Source: Pseudomonadota bacterium (lineage in GTDB: Bacteria > Cyanobacteriota > Vampirovibrionia > Obscuribacterales > Obscuribacteraceae). Taken from it: 53,236 bases of DNA. Position 1 is the first letter of the stretch; every line of letters begins with the position of its first letter. The notes under the pieces were generated by a model, which had not been told where the DNA came from, did not search any database, and saw only the letters and a list, made by a program, of their open reading frames with translations. Position numbers and translations under genes: made by a program. The stretch spans positions 1 to 53,236 of the forward strand of contig JAJPGY010000031.1 in the NCBI GenBank assembly GCA_021325555.1. The letters are read 5' to 3'. Of this stretch, positions 17,097 to 27,633 are shown piece after piece.

Positions 17097-18246
17097 GGAC
17101 AGCAGAGGGAACGAGCCAAAAAGAGTCTCCATCGTCGTAGACGATCTGTCCGCCTCGCCGTTGATTCGAGCCTATCTCATCGCCCGGGCGCTCCGGAGGC
17201 TCGGGCACCAGTGCGAGATAGTCGGCTTCCAGAGCCGCGGCGACCTCTACAGCGAGCTGCCGCCGGCAGTCAGTTTGAAGCCGGTACCGATCGCACCTGG
17301 TTCGCCGCCGCTCACCTTGATCCGAGCGCTGCTGAAGGAGATTCGCGGCCAGGTTGTTTACGCGGTCAAGTTGAGGGCGGCCAGCTTCGGGCTTTCCTTG
17401 CTCGCGCGGGCGGCGGGCCGGCGCCGGCTGATTGTGGACATCGATGATTGGGAGCCTGGCGTTTTCGGCTTCGGTCAATCCAGCCTCGTCAGGAGCCTCG
17501 GACAGCTCGCCCGGCGCGGGGCATGGCGCAACGCCAATCAAGAGGCTTATCTCCGGCTTCTGGAGCGGCTGGCGCCGCTGGCTGATGCCCGCACGGTAAA
17601 CACCCGCTGCCTGCAACAGCGCTTCGGCGGTGTTTATCTGCCCAGCGGCAAGGACACCGCGATTTTCGACCCGGCCTTGTACGATCCTGAAGAATGCCGG
17701 CGGCAGCTTGGTCTGGCCTCCTACCGCGTGCTGCTTTTTCCCGGTGCTCCCAGGGCCTACAAAGGGCTGGAGGACGTACTGGCGGCGCTGGATCGCCTGG
17801 GGCGAGACGATCTGCGTCTGGTTCTCGTCGGCGGAAATCCGTACGACGATTACGACCAGGAGTTGATGAGGCGGTGGGGAAGCTGGATCATAAAGCTGCC
17901 GAGAAGACCGGTCGAGCAGATGCCTCGGGCCGTCGCCTCTGCTCACATTGTCGTCGTGCCGCAGCGAGACTCGCCGGTGACCAGGGCGCAATTTCCGCTC
18001 AAGCTGACGGACGGGATGGCGATGGCCAAGCCGGTTCTAACCACACGCGTCGGCGACATCCCCGAGATTGTCGGCGACACCGCCTACCTGGTGGAGCCAG
18101 GCCGCCCCGATCAACTTGCCGGTGCAATAGAGTTTATCCTCGGCCACCCGGATGAGGCGAAAGAAAAAGGTCTGGCGGCGCGGCAAAGATGCGTCCAGCT
18201 CTACAGCATAGAGGCCATGTCCGCGATCCTCCAGGCGGTGGTCTGA
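17089..18246 (+). CDS. Family 4-like glycosyltransferase (paralogue 2 of a flanking pair)
   Basis: 385 residues from the ATG at 17089, overlapping the end of the preceding gene (a TTG at 17080 is in frame but less likely). It matches the protein of 12720-13901 along its length: 'DIDDWEPGV', 'YLPSGKDTAIFDP', 'LLFPGAPRAYKGLEDVLAAL', 'NPYDDYDQELMRRWGSWI', 'QFPLKLTDGMAMAKPVL', 'VGDIPEIV'. Both copies have the same unusual form of the donor-site acidic motif. It is co-transcribed with the two oxidoreductase genes. It ends 12 bases before the convergent GT-C gene. Confidence 0.88.
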   Translation: MPEDSRGNEPKRVSIVVDDLSASPLIRAYLIARALRRLGHQCEIVGFQSRGDLYSELPPAVSLKPVPIAPGSPPLTLIRALLKEIRGQVVYAVKLRAASFGLSLLARAAGRRRLIVDIDDWEPGVFGFGQSSLVRSLGQLARRGAWRNANQEAYLRLLERLAPLADARTVNTRCLQQRFGGVYLPSGKDTAIFDPALYDPEECRRQLGLASYRVLLFPGAPRAYKGLEDVLAALDRLGRDDLRLVLVGGNPYDDYDQELMRRWGSWIIKLPRRPVEQMPRAVASAHIVVVPQRDSPVTRAQFPLKLTDGMAMAKPVLTTRVGDIPEIVGDTAYLVEPGRPDQLAGAIEFILGHPDEAKEKGLAARQRCVQLYSIEAMSAILQAVV

Positions 18247-18258
18247 GCGATGGCCGCG

Positions 18259-19926
18259 CTATGGTGCTGTGCCGGCAGGGCGGGTCAACGCCGCCTGCCG
18301 CACATAAAGGAGCAGCAGGAACCGGTCCGGGCCCATGGTGCCTTCCAGGTTCCACGACTCCGACAGCCTGTAAGACCGCTGCAGAACCTGTTCCATCGCC
18401 GCCGTCTCTTGCTCGCCAGCCGGCGGAGACCAGACGGGCTGCCCGCACTGCAGCCAGAGGATCCTCTCGAACCGTCCAGGGTCGGCATCAACTACCCGTT
18501 GCAGGGCAGCGGATAGATTGGAGGCCGGCTGGCTGAGCAACATCACCTGGTCCGGCGACCGGCAATAATAGGCCAGCCTGAGAATGTGCCCCCAGGCAAC
18601 GGAATCAATTGCCACCAGATGCGGTGCCCGCACCCCATCCTGAAGCGCTTCGTTGATCGCGTGGAACATGTTCCGTCCCCGGAGTGAAAAGTCGCTCGTA
18701 ATGACGGCGCCATATGAGACGAGCAAAGCGATCAGAAGCCGGCTTTTCCAGGGAGACTCTTTGCCGGACAGCGCCGCTGCAATGAGCAGCAAGATCCCGG
18801 GCAGGGCGTAGATTGTCGTTCTGCCCTCGCCAAACCCGACGCTGTCCTTGTGTGCTACCGCGTCCGCGCCCGCGGCCAGGAGCAAAGGAAGGAGCCCGAG
18901 AATCAAGGCCGTCACCAGCAACCGGCCGCGGCCCTCCCGCCAGATAAGCCACGCGCAGGCTGCCAGGGCGCCCGCGCATAAGCACCCGATGGCCGTGAGC
19001 CATTCCCGGGGAACGCTTGTGGCCCAATCGCCCACCAGGAAATCGATGCCCAGCGTGCGCAGGAGATCGGCGACATGCGGCCAGGGGGTGCCGGCCACGC
19101 CGGTTGCTGTGTCCAGGCTGTGCAGCTTCCGGGTGAGCACATCCATTCGCGGTATCACCGCCCAACAGAACCAGGGGGCGGTCAGCAAGACGGAGCACAC
19201 CAGCCGCCCCAGTTGCGGAAGGAATTGCCGGCGATTGACAAAGAAGGGCAGAGCGGCCAGCGCCGGCACGAAGAACATGAACATATAGGCGGTCAGCATC
19301 CCTGCGGCAACCGACAGGGCAAGGACCGCGGACCAGAAAAGCCTCTGGTTCCCGCTGAGGGGCTCGTCTTTGCCTGACGGACAGGACAATCTGATCGTGG
19401 ACCAGGCGGCGAGAACGGCCAGAAACACGACGATCGCATACATCCTGGCCGTAATCGAATGCGTGAAGTAGAGCGGGCTTAAGGACATGAGCGCCGCCAG
19501 GGTCAACCCTCCTTTGCGCCCCAGCAGACAGCGGCCGAGAAGGTACGAGGCCCCGATACAAAGTAAGCTGAAGACGGTGGAGACGCTGCGCAGCGCGATC
19601 GCGCCGGTGCCGAAGAAAGCGATCCAGAAGTGCTCGGACAGCCAGAACAGCGGCGGATGATCGATGGCGGTGGTGGCGAGCGCGCCGAGCAACACGCCCT
19701 TGATCGCTGCCAGGCTGAACGGCGCCTGGACATGCAGCAGCTCGCTGAATTGTGATAGCGGCACCGGGGTGCCGGGTGGCGGGTGATAGCCTGCTCCCTT
19801 ACCGCAAGCCAGGATCAAGGTGAGGATCTCGTCGTACCAGAGCTCGCGAGACCCGATCAGAAAGAGCCGCAGGGCGACGGCAGCGACAATCGCCGTGATC
19901 AGCAATTGCTCGAGCCTTAAGCGCAT
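18259..19926 (-). CDS. GT-C membrane glycosyltransferase (PMT/GT39-like)
   Basis: 555 residues; start ATG at 19926 overlapping the upstream TGA (TGATG). Many membrane segments. After the first helix comes the family's acidic loop 'SRELWYDEI' (Asp-Glu catalytic position near residue 33), and about 60 residues later 'DHPPLFWL', typical of dolichyl/undecaprenyl-phosphate-sugar mannosyltransferases. The C-terminal ~120 residues are a soluble domain ('FERILWLQCGQPVW'). Such enzymes use a polyprenyl-phosphate sugar and act on the outer face of the inner membrane, so it may decorate the polymer or a protein after flipping. It is coupled to the acyltransferase upstream. Confidence 0.88.
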   Translation of the reverse strand: MRLRLEQLLITAIVAAVALRLFLIGSRELWYDEILTLILACGKGAGYHPPPGTPVPLSQFSELLHVQAPFSLAAIKGVLLGALATTAIDHPPLFWLSEHFWIAFFGTGAIALRSVSTVFSLLCIGASYLLGRCLLGRKGGLTLAALMSLSPLYFTHSITARMYAIVVFLAVLAAWSTIRLSCPSGKDEPLSGNQRLFWSAVLALSVAAGMLTAYMFMFFVPALAALPFFVNRRQFLPQLGRLVCSVLLTAPWFCWAVIPRMDVLTRKLHSLDTATGVAGTPWPHVADLLRTLGIDFLVGDWATSVPREWLTAIGCLCAGALAACAWLIWREGRGRLLVTALILGLLPLLLAAGADAVAHKDSVGFGEGRTTIYALPGILLLIAAALSGKESPWKSRLLIALLVSYGAVITSDFSLRGRNMFHAINEALQDGVRAPHLVAIDSVAWGHILRLAYYCRSPDQVMLLSQPASNLSAALQRVVDADPGRFERILWLQCGQPVWSPPAGEQETAAMEQVLQRSYRLSESWNLEGTMGPDRFLLLLYVRQAALTRPAGTAP

Positions 19927-21047
19927 CAAGTTGGATTTTCCGCCGCCACGCTCACATTAACCGCCGTCGGACCGGCGCCGTCCTGGCTTCGTGACGGATA
20001 AAGCCTGTCTCGCAGCTTGAGGAAAGGTATCTCCACCAGGCGGGCCATGAGGATCCCCAGCGAAAGACTGAGAGCCCAGTATAGCACCACCTTTAGTGAC
20101 GCATAGAACGGGATCGGAAAATAGGGCATAAGCTCCACTAAATTCCTGGCCGGTATGTTCCACAAGAAGATCGAGTAAGAGTAAAAGCCGATATTGCCTA
20201 AAGCGCACATAAGGGCATTCTTCGGCGGGTTCCAAAACAAGGTAAGAAGAAGAAAACAGCCGATGCCCACATACAGCGCCGTCAGTCCGATGGTGTAAGT
20301 AAACCAGTCGCTGCGCCCGAAGATGACGCATGGCAACACCAGCAGAACGCCGAGGGGCGCGAGCCAGCGCTTATGCTTCTGGACGAACTGCTCCAGGCGC
20401 TCAGTGTGAAAGTGGTGGAAGTAGGAGAGCAACACGCCGAAGGCCAGCGCATCGCATCGCAGGTGAGTTTGAACAGTGTGGACACCAAGCTGAAACGGCA
20501 CTAGCAACCACATCATCACCCGGAAGACAAAGGGCAGCAGCATGGCCGCCGCGCAGATAGGCACCATCGCCTGCAGCCGCCGGTAGCGGGCGGTCAGCAA
20601 CAGACACAACAGCCCCAGCGTTATATAAAAGTGCTCCTCGACGGCCAGCGACCAGGTGTATTTGCGCAACCCCCGAAAGTAGTTCTGGAGATAGCACATC
20701 TCTACCAGCATTCGCGATAACGTGATCGGCTTTTCGACCAGCGGCAGTTGAAGAAACAGGCAAAGATAGAAGCCGGGATAAATCTTGAAGCCGCGCCGGA
20801 TCAAAAAGCGATCCAGTTTGAAGCCCCCATGCTTGCGAAACTCTTTGAAGATGAGACCGGATACGAGGAAACCGCTCAGCACCAGGAACAGGTCGACTCC
20901 CACCCATCCCATGTCCCGGAGAAAATTGACCGCTGAGCCTGCAGGCGAAGCCTGCACCTTGCCGGGCAGATCGATCATGTGAAATGCGACGGTCAAAAGG
21001 ATCGCGACTCCCCTCAAGAGATCGAGCTGTAACAGTCTCGGTTGCAT
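19926..21047 (-). CDS. Membrane O-acyltransferase (acyltransferase 3 family)
   Basis: 373 residues, about ten membrane segments. 'LQLDLLRGVAILLTVAFHM' near residue 6 contains the essential R-x9-10-H arrangement. 'GWVGVDLFLVLSGFLVSGLIFKEF' and 'WSLAVEEHFY' are also family hallmarks. OafA/YrhL-type proteins carry acetyl or other acyl groups across the inner membrane onto sugars. It is paralogous to 36007-37131 (same phrases in the same order). It precedes and is coupled to the GT-C gene. Confidence 0.93.
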   Translation of the reverse strand: MQPRLLQLDLLRGVAILLTVAFHMIDLPGKVQASPAGSAVNFLRDMGWVGVDLFLVLSGFLVSGLIFKEFRKHGGFKLDRFLIRRGFKIYPGFYLCLFLQLPLVEKPITLSRMLVEMCYLQNYFRGLRKYTWSLAVEEHFYITLGLLCLLLTARYRRLQAMVPICAAAMLLPFVFRVMMWLLVPFQLGVHTVQTHLRCDALAFGVLLSYFHHFHTERLEQFVQKHKRWLAPLGVLLVLPCVIFGRSDWFTYTIGLTALYVGIGCFLLLTLFWNPPKNALMCALGNIGFYSYSIFLWNIPARNLVELMPYFPIPFYASLKVVLYWALSLSLGILMARLVEIPFLKLRDRLYPSRSQDGAGPTAVNVSVAAENPT

Positions 21048-21129
21048 CCCAGCGCAGTTTGAAACCCCTGAAGCCCCGAACCTTCAGCCTATGGTAGCAC
21101 TCCCGCCTGCGTCCCGTGCCTGCCGATCG

Positions 21130-22929
<1,800 letters not shown>

Positions 22930-22983
22930 CTGTCAAAGCCTCCAGGGGACGCGTCCCGCTTCTATTACACCGTACCCGGTCTG

Positions 22984-22989
22984 TATACT
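22984..22989 (+). promoter_or_regulatory. -10 box placing transcription start at the ATG
   Basis: TATACT (22984-22989), preceded by TG, ends 7 bases before the ATG at 22997, and there is no Shine-Dalgarno. If used, the mRNA would begin at or next to the start codon. No good -35 is present. Confidence 0.35.
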
Positions 22990-22996
22990 ATTTAAC

Positions 22997-24373
22997 ATGC
23001 CCGGTCTGGCGGACAAGAAAGAGGCGAGCCGGCGTCTGATAGTGCGCCTGACCCTGGCCTTCTATCTGCTGCTCGTTCTGGACGGAGCGCTGCGAAAATG
23101 GGTGATGCCCGGCCTCGAGAAACCGCTTATCTTCGTAAAGGACATCGCGGTTGTGGCCATCTATTTTCAGGCGCTGCGGCACGGCTGGTGGCCCAAAGAT
23201 AGCCGCCTCTTGAAGGGCGGGCTCGTCCTGGCGATTGTGTTTGTGCTTGTGGCGGCGGTGCAGGGGCTCGTATTGCAGCTGCCGCTCAAGGTTGTCATCT
23301 ACGGGCTGCGAATGTACCTGTGGCTCCTGCCGCTGGCATTCGTGGTGGGTGAATGCTTTCGCCCCCGCGACCTGAAGCCCGTCTTCAAATACACGGTCCT
23401 CTCTCTCCTGCCCATGGCCGTGCTGGCGGCCGGACAGTACGCCACCTCCCGCGACTCATTCCTCAACCGGACGGTCACCGGCGAAGCCGCCTATCGCTTC
23501 GTGGAGGAGGTAGCCAGGTGCAGCGGCACCTTCAGCGGCAAAGACGGGTTCTTATCGTACCTGAGCTCTGCCGAGCCGCTGGTGATCGCCTCCTGGATGT
23601 TGCTGCCTGTGGATCGTCCGGTGCCCCGGCTGGCTTTAATTGCCAGCTCCATCGGGCTTCTTATCCAGCTGGTCATCAACGGCAACCGCACTCCTCTGCT
23701 GCAACTGTTCTTCAGCCTGCTGGTGGCTGCCGGGTCCACCCTGTGGCTTTTGCGGGGAAAGGTCAGGCGGCGCGGCATGAGGAACATAATGGTGCTTGCC
23801 CTGGGCGGGCTTCTCATCGCCGGACTGTTCCTGAAAAGGCAGGTGGAGCAGCTTTCCGAGAGAATGGCGCTGCGAGAGGAGGGTGCCAACAGGCTGGAGT
23901 TGCAGGGCCGGCTTGCCGGATCACTCTTTCATTACTGGACCCTCCTGCCGCGCCTCAGCCCGCTGGGACAGGGGATTGGCATTGGCAGCGGCGGCGGCGC
24001 CTATCTGGCCGCGGGAGCTCGCGGCGCTGCATCCCGGGCTGAGCTGTACGAGTACGAGAACTCCCGCGTTCTGGGTGAGGTTGGGATTCTCGGCTTGTTG
24101 TACATTTTCTACAAGTACTGGCTTATTTTCTGGCTGGGCAAGAAGGCGATTGCCGCCACGCGACGATCCAACAACCCGATTCCGCTGCAACTGTGGAGCT
24201 ATTCGGCGCTGGTGTTCCTGGCGGAACGCATAACCATGCAGAATACGCTAAACGGTTATGCCTGGCTGTTCCTCGGGCTGTCGATCGCCGCCAACCGGAT
24301 CGGGTCCAACCAGGAAAAACGCCAGACAGACCGGCTGAAGCCCGGGGCGAGCCAGGAAGCTTTTCATGGTTGA
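22997..24373 (+). CDS. O-antigen polymerase/ligase-like membrane protein (Wzy-like)
   Basis: 458 residues from ATG 22997; upstream open sequence overlaps the divergent ABC gene and is not protein-like. About ten membrane helices. A periplasmic loop lies in the middle (~140-200, 'NRTVTGEAAYRFVEEV'), and a later loop contains 'GQGIGIGSGGGAYLAAG' followed by 'YEYENSRVLGEVGILGLLYIFYKYW'. This arrangement (Gly-rich loop, then E-x-x-G-x-x-G before a helix) is typical of Wzy/WaaL-family proteins. It likely polymerises the flipped repeat units. It is first of a plus-strand operon; the next gene overlaps its end by 8 bases. Confidence 0.82.
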   Translation: MPGLADKKEASRRLIVRLTLAFYLLLVLDGALRKWVMPGLEKPLIFVKDIAVVAIYFQALRHGWWPKDSRLLKGGLVLAIVFVLVAAVQGLVLQLPLKVVIYGLRMYLWLLPLAFVVGECFRPRDLKPVFKYTVLSLLPMAVLAAGQYATSRDSFLNRTVTGEAAYRFVEEVARCSGTFSGKDGFLSYLSSAEPLVIASWMLLPVDRPVPRLALIASSIGLLIQLVINGNRTPLLQLFFSLLVAAGSTLWLLRGKVRRRGMRNIMVLALGGLLIAGLFLKRQVEQLSERMALREEGANRLELQGRLAGSLFHYWTLLPRLSPLGQGIGIGSGGGAYLAAGARGAASRAELYEYENSRVLGEVGILGLLYIFYKYWLIFWLGKKAIAATRRSNNPIPLQLWSYSALVFLAERITMQNTLNGYAWLFLGLSIAANRIGSNQEKRQTDRLKPGASQEAFHG

Positions 24374-25139
24374 CCTGCCGATGAGCCAGAAGGAGGGTCC
24401 CAGGAGCCTGGTCGAGCGACTGGAGCGCAGATTCTATCAGCGGCTCTGGCAAGAGCGCGCCTTCCAGTGGGAGACTCTCCGACCATACCGCCAATGGGCG
24501 CTGGAATTCCTCAGCCCCAATCGGTCGGTGATGCTGGATGTCGGCGCCGGCGGTGCGCAGGATCGGCAGAGAAGCTTCCGCGGTCTGGCCGGGAAGGTCG
24601 TGGGGATAGACATAGACGATGCTGTCCTGGCCAATCCGGGGCTCGACGAGGCGCAGGTCTTCGATGGCGTTCATATACCGTTTCCCGACCGGTCCTTTGA
24701 CGTGGTCGTCTCCGACTGGACCTTCGAGCACGTGTCGGCACCCGGGCCGCTCCTGCAAGAGATAGCGCGGGTGCTCAAGGAAGGGGGCCTGCTCGTTGTG
24801 AGGACGCCCAACCTCTGGCACTATGTCTCGCTCATCGCCCGCGTCACGCCCTACTGGTTCCACAAACTGAGTTGCCGCTGCTTTCTCGGACCCGGCCAGC
24901 AGCCTCGCCACACCTTCGCTACCTTCTACCGGCTGAATACGGGCGGCAGAATCAAGAGCGCGCTCAGCCAGGCCGGGTTCGCGCAAGTGGAGTTGAGGTT
25001 TATTGAGCCGCCGCCGAGCTACCTGCGCTTCAATCCGTTATTATTTCTGCTCGGGGTGCTATACGAAAGGGCGGTCAATAAGGTGAGCGCGCTCTCTTGT
25101 TTACGCCATACAATTGTGTTTCGAGCCGTAAAGGGCTGA
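24366..25139 (+). CDS. Class I SAM-dependent methyltransferase
   Basis: 257 residues. ATG at 24366 has AGGAAG six bases upstream and overlaps the polymerase gene. SAM site 'VMLDVGAGGAQDR' near residue 56, acidic strand-2 end 'VVGIDID', and motif 'FPDRSFDVVVSDWTFEHV' near 108, all typical of the Methyltransf_11 family. Then 'LKEGGLLVVRTPN'. It probably methylates a sugar of the polymer or a lipid-linked intermediate. Translation appears coupled with neighbours on both sides (2-base gap to the next gene). Confidence 0.88.
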   Translation: MVDLPMSQKEGPRSLVERLERRFYQRLWQERAFQWETLRPYRQWALEFLSPNRSVMLDVGAGGAQDRQRSFRGLAGKVVGIDIDDAVLANPGLDEAQVFDGVHIPFPDRSFDVVVSDWTFEHVSAPGPLLQEIARVLKEGGLLVVRTPNLWHYVSLIARVTPYWFHKLSCRCFLGPGQQPRHTFATFYRLNTGGRIKSALSQAGFAQVELRFIEPPPSYLRFNPLLFLLGVLYERAVNKVSALSCLRHTIVFRAVKG

Positions 25140-25141
25140 CC

Positions 25142-25984
25142 ATGCCGTTTCCACCCGTCTCAATCATCGTACTGACGCAGGATGAGGAGACCAACATAGC
25201 TGCCTGCCTGGAGTCGGTCGCCGGTTGCGGCGATGTGCATGTTGTCGATTCCGGCTCCACCGACAACACGGTTGAGATAGCGCGCCGGCACGGGGCTTCC
25301 GTTCATCATCACCCGTTCCACAGCTTTGGTGACCAGCGAAACTGGGCCATCGACAACATTCGAACCGTACATCCGTGGCAGTTCCACCTCGACGCCGACG
25401 AGCGGCTTACCGGTGAGTTGATCTCAGAGATAACCAGCGAGCTTGCCAAGGAGCCGGGCTGCGGTGGCTACTTCGTGCCCAGCAAGCTCATGCTGGGCGA
25501 TCGCTGGTTGCGCTATGCGGGAGACTATCCCACCTATCAGGTGCGATTGCTCCACCGGGAGCGCGTGCGTTTTGTAGATTACGGTCATGGGCAGCGAGAG
25601 CAGACGACGTACGCACTGGGGCGGCTGGAGCAGCCTTATCTTCACCATGCCTTCAGCAAAGGATTGGAAAACTGGTTTGTCAAGCACGCCAGGTACGCCC
25701 GCCAGGAGGCGGAAAACATTGTTCAGCCAGGTGAGGCGGGCACGGCAAACCGGGGATTGGGCGAGCTTCTCTTCAGCGCCGATCCTGTCGTTCGCCGGCG
25801 GGCGATGAAGAGCCTCAGCTATTCGCTGCCGTTGCGGTACGTGGCTCGCCTCTTCTACATGTTGGTATGCAAGCGCGCATTCCTGGACGGCTCGGCAGGA
25901 ATTGCCTACGCGCAGATGATGGCTGCGTATGAGGCGATGATCGATGTGTTCCTGACCGTGCGGCGTGCTAATCTCAATCTCTGA
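25142..25984 (+). CDS. Family 2 glycosyltransferase, WaaE/KdtX-like
   Basis: 280 residues; ATG at 25142 with AAAGGG six bases upstream. 'VSIIVLTQDEETNIAACLESV', 'VVDSGSTDNTVEIA', 'FGDQRNWAID' and the metal site 'LDADERL' are characteristic of the LPS-core/EPS GT2 subgroup with WaaE. A C-terminal amphipathic segment 'KGLENWFVKHARYARQEA' follows, as in that subgroup. The donor is unknown. Confidence 0.9.
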   Translation: MPFPPVSIIVLTQDEETNIAACLESVAGCGDVHVVDSGSTDNTVEIARRHGASVHHHPFHSFGDQRNWAIDNIRTVHPWQFHLDADERLTGELISEITSELAKEPGCGGYFVPSKLMLGDRWLRYAGDYPTYQVRLLHRERVRFVDYGHGQREQTTYALGRLEQPYLHHAFSKGLENWFVKHARYARQEAENIVQPGEAGTANRGLGELLFSADPVVRRRAMKSLSYSLPLRYVARLFYMLVCKRAFLDGSAGIAYAQMMAAYEAMIDVFLTVRRANLNL

Positions 25985-26000
25985 GACTAAGGACGTGCAC

Positions 26001-27521
26001 ATGTGCAAAAGGATATTCCAGGCTGCGCTTGTCCTGCTGGCATCTGCTGCCGGCGCCATATTACCCGGGGCGGCCGTCGAGCAGGTCGAGCCGGATAATT
26101 CCGGGCCGGTCAAGCTCATGTGTGCCTCCTGGCTGGGCGGACCGGGGCACGACGAACTGGTCGGGGCCGCCATCTCGCCGGATATGAAAGTCATCCTGGC
26201 GGGCAATGGCTCTCGCTACCAGCCGGCAGGGGTCACACCCGTTCAGCTCAATACAGGCGACCTCCTGGCCGCCGTGAACTCGATGGCCAGGAAGGTGCTC
26301 AACAAGAGAGCAGCTGCCGGCGATCAGGGAAACACCAGCGGCTTTGTGGCACGGCTGTCGCTGGACGGGAAGAAGGTGCTCAGTTACGCGAGGTTGCCGG
26401 AAGGCACCACCATTCGCAAGATGGTGCTGGACGCACGAGGGACTGTCTATCTCCTCTGCTCGGCCGGGCAAGGAAGCAGCATCGGTCAGGAAATACACGT
26501 GGCGGTGCTGCCTCCAGGGGCAAACAAGCTGAGCCGATGGATTCATTACCCGGATACCATCGACTTTGCCGTTGATGGAAACGGCGACATCCTGACGCTG
26601 ACGAACGACCGTCTCTCCCGCTGGAACAACGAGGGCACCGCGAGCAAATGGAGCGTTCAGTGGCGCTGCTATGGCGAGAAGTACACGGGCGCGATGACCG
26701 TGTCGCCCCAGACCGGCATCGCCGCCGTGGTGGGCTACGGTGCGGCAAACACCGGTCACGAGCCGTACAAGGATCCCTTCGCCTTTGCATTCGACCGGGC
26801 GGGCAAGCAAGTATGGGCTCTTTGGAACCCGGATCCAAAGAGGGAGCGGCCAACAGAGCTTGGTGGCAACGGATTGATGGCCGACACCTCCGGCAATCTG
26901 GCCGCTGTAGACCGTTCAGGCAACTTGCTGCTCGGCTATTTTGCCGACGGCGGCAACACGATCATGATGCGCGATCCGCGCGACCCGGCCCGACCGCTGG
27001 CGGCGTCGGTTCTTGACGGCGTTTTTCAGAACACGCCTGGCTATGGCTTTGTGGGCGCCGCTAAGACCTCCGTGCTCTTTCGCGTGGAGCCGAAAACCGG
27101 ACGCCTGGACAAGGGCACGTGGCTGAGCTCATGGATCAACCCCCGCCGTGCCAACAGCTTGCAGATCAGTGCTGTGGACACGGACGAGGACGCGCGCACG
27201 TTCGTGGTTGGCCGCAGCTACGCCGGCTGTCCGACCAGGCAGCCATGGTACACCTGTATGCCCAACGGCTATCGCGGCGGAGGATACCTGGCGGTCTTCG
27301 ACCGGGGATTCAGAATGGTGCAGTGTGGCTACTTCCCCACCTCGGACATAAGCGCCGTCGGCGCCCGCAACGGCTATCTGGTAATTGCAGGCAGCGCCAG
27401 GGATTACGAGGACAAGGCCAAACAGGTGCCCGCCCGCACCTTTAATCCGCCGCAGGCTTCTTACGGCGGCGGCGACCGGGACGGATATTTCGCCATATTT
27501 CGTCTGCCGGCTGCCCGGTGA
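26001..27521 (+). CDS. Secreted propeller-like protein
   Basis: 506 residues from ATG 26001 (AAGGA eight bases upstream). A clear signal peptide ('KRIFQAALVLLASAAGAILPGAA') is followed by repeats resembling SBBP/NHL-type beta-propeller blades: 'SWLGGPGHDELVGAAISPDM', 'FVARLSLDGKKVLSYARL', 'AVVGYGAANTGHEP', 'GYLAVFDRGFRMVQCGYFP'. Several Cys residues in the last 120 residues may form disulfides. It should be exported across the inner membrane; the role (sugar binding, surface structure) is unknown. It sits in the EPS operon, 16 bases after a GT2 gene. Confidence 0.75.
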   Translation: MCKRIFQAALVLLASAAGAILPGAAVEQVEPDNSGPVKLMCASWLGGPGHDELVGAAISPDMKVILAGNGSRYQPAGVTPVQLNTGDLLAAVNSMARKVLNKRAAAGDQGNTSGFVARLSLDGKKVLSYARLPEGTTIRKMVLDARGTVYLLCSAGQGSSIGQEIHVAVLPPGANKLSRWIHYPDTIDFAVDGNGDILTLTNDRLSRWNNEGTASKWSVQWRCYGEKYTGAMTVSPQTGIAAVVGYGAANTGHEPYKDPFAFAFDRAGKQVWALWNPDPKRERPTELGGNGLMADTSGNLAAVDRSGNLLLGYFADGGNTIMMRDPRDPARPLAASVLDGVFQNTPGYGFVGAAKTSVLFRVEPKTGRLDKGTWLSSWINPRRANSLQISAVDTDEDARTFVVGRSYAGCPTRQPWYTCMPNGYRGGGYLAVFDRGFRMVQCGYFPTSDISAVGARNGYLVIAGSARDYEDKAKQVPARTFNPPQASYGGGDRDGYFAIFRLPAAR

Positions 27522-27633
27522 GCTGTCCGCCCAGACAGGCGGAAACGATCAACCGCGCGGGTTTCCTGCCGGGCCGCTCAGATGGCGATATCATCTTGTT
27601 TGATATCCTTTGCGTTCCCGATTCGGGGGTTGG

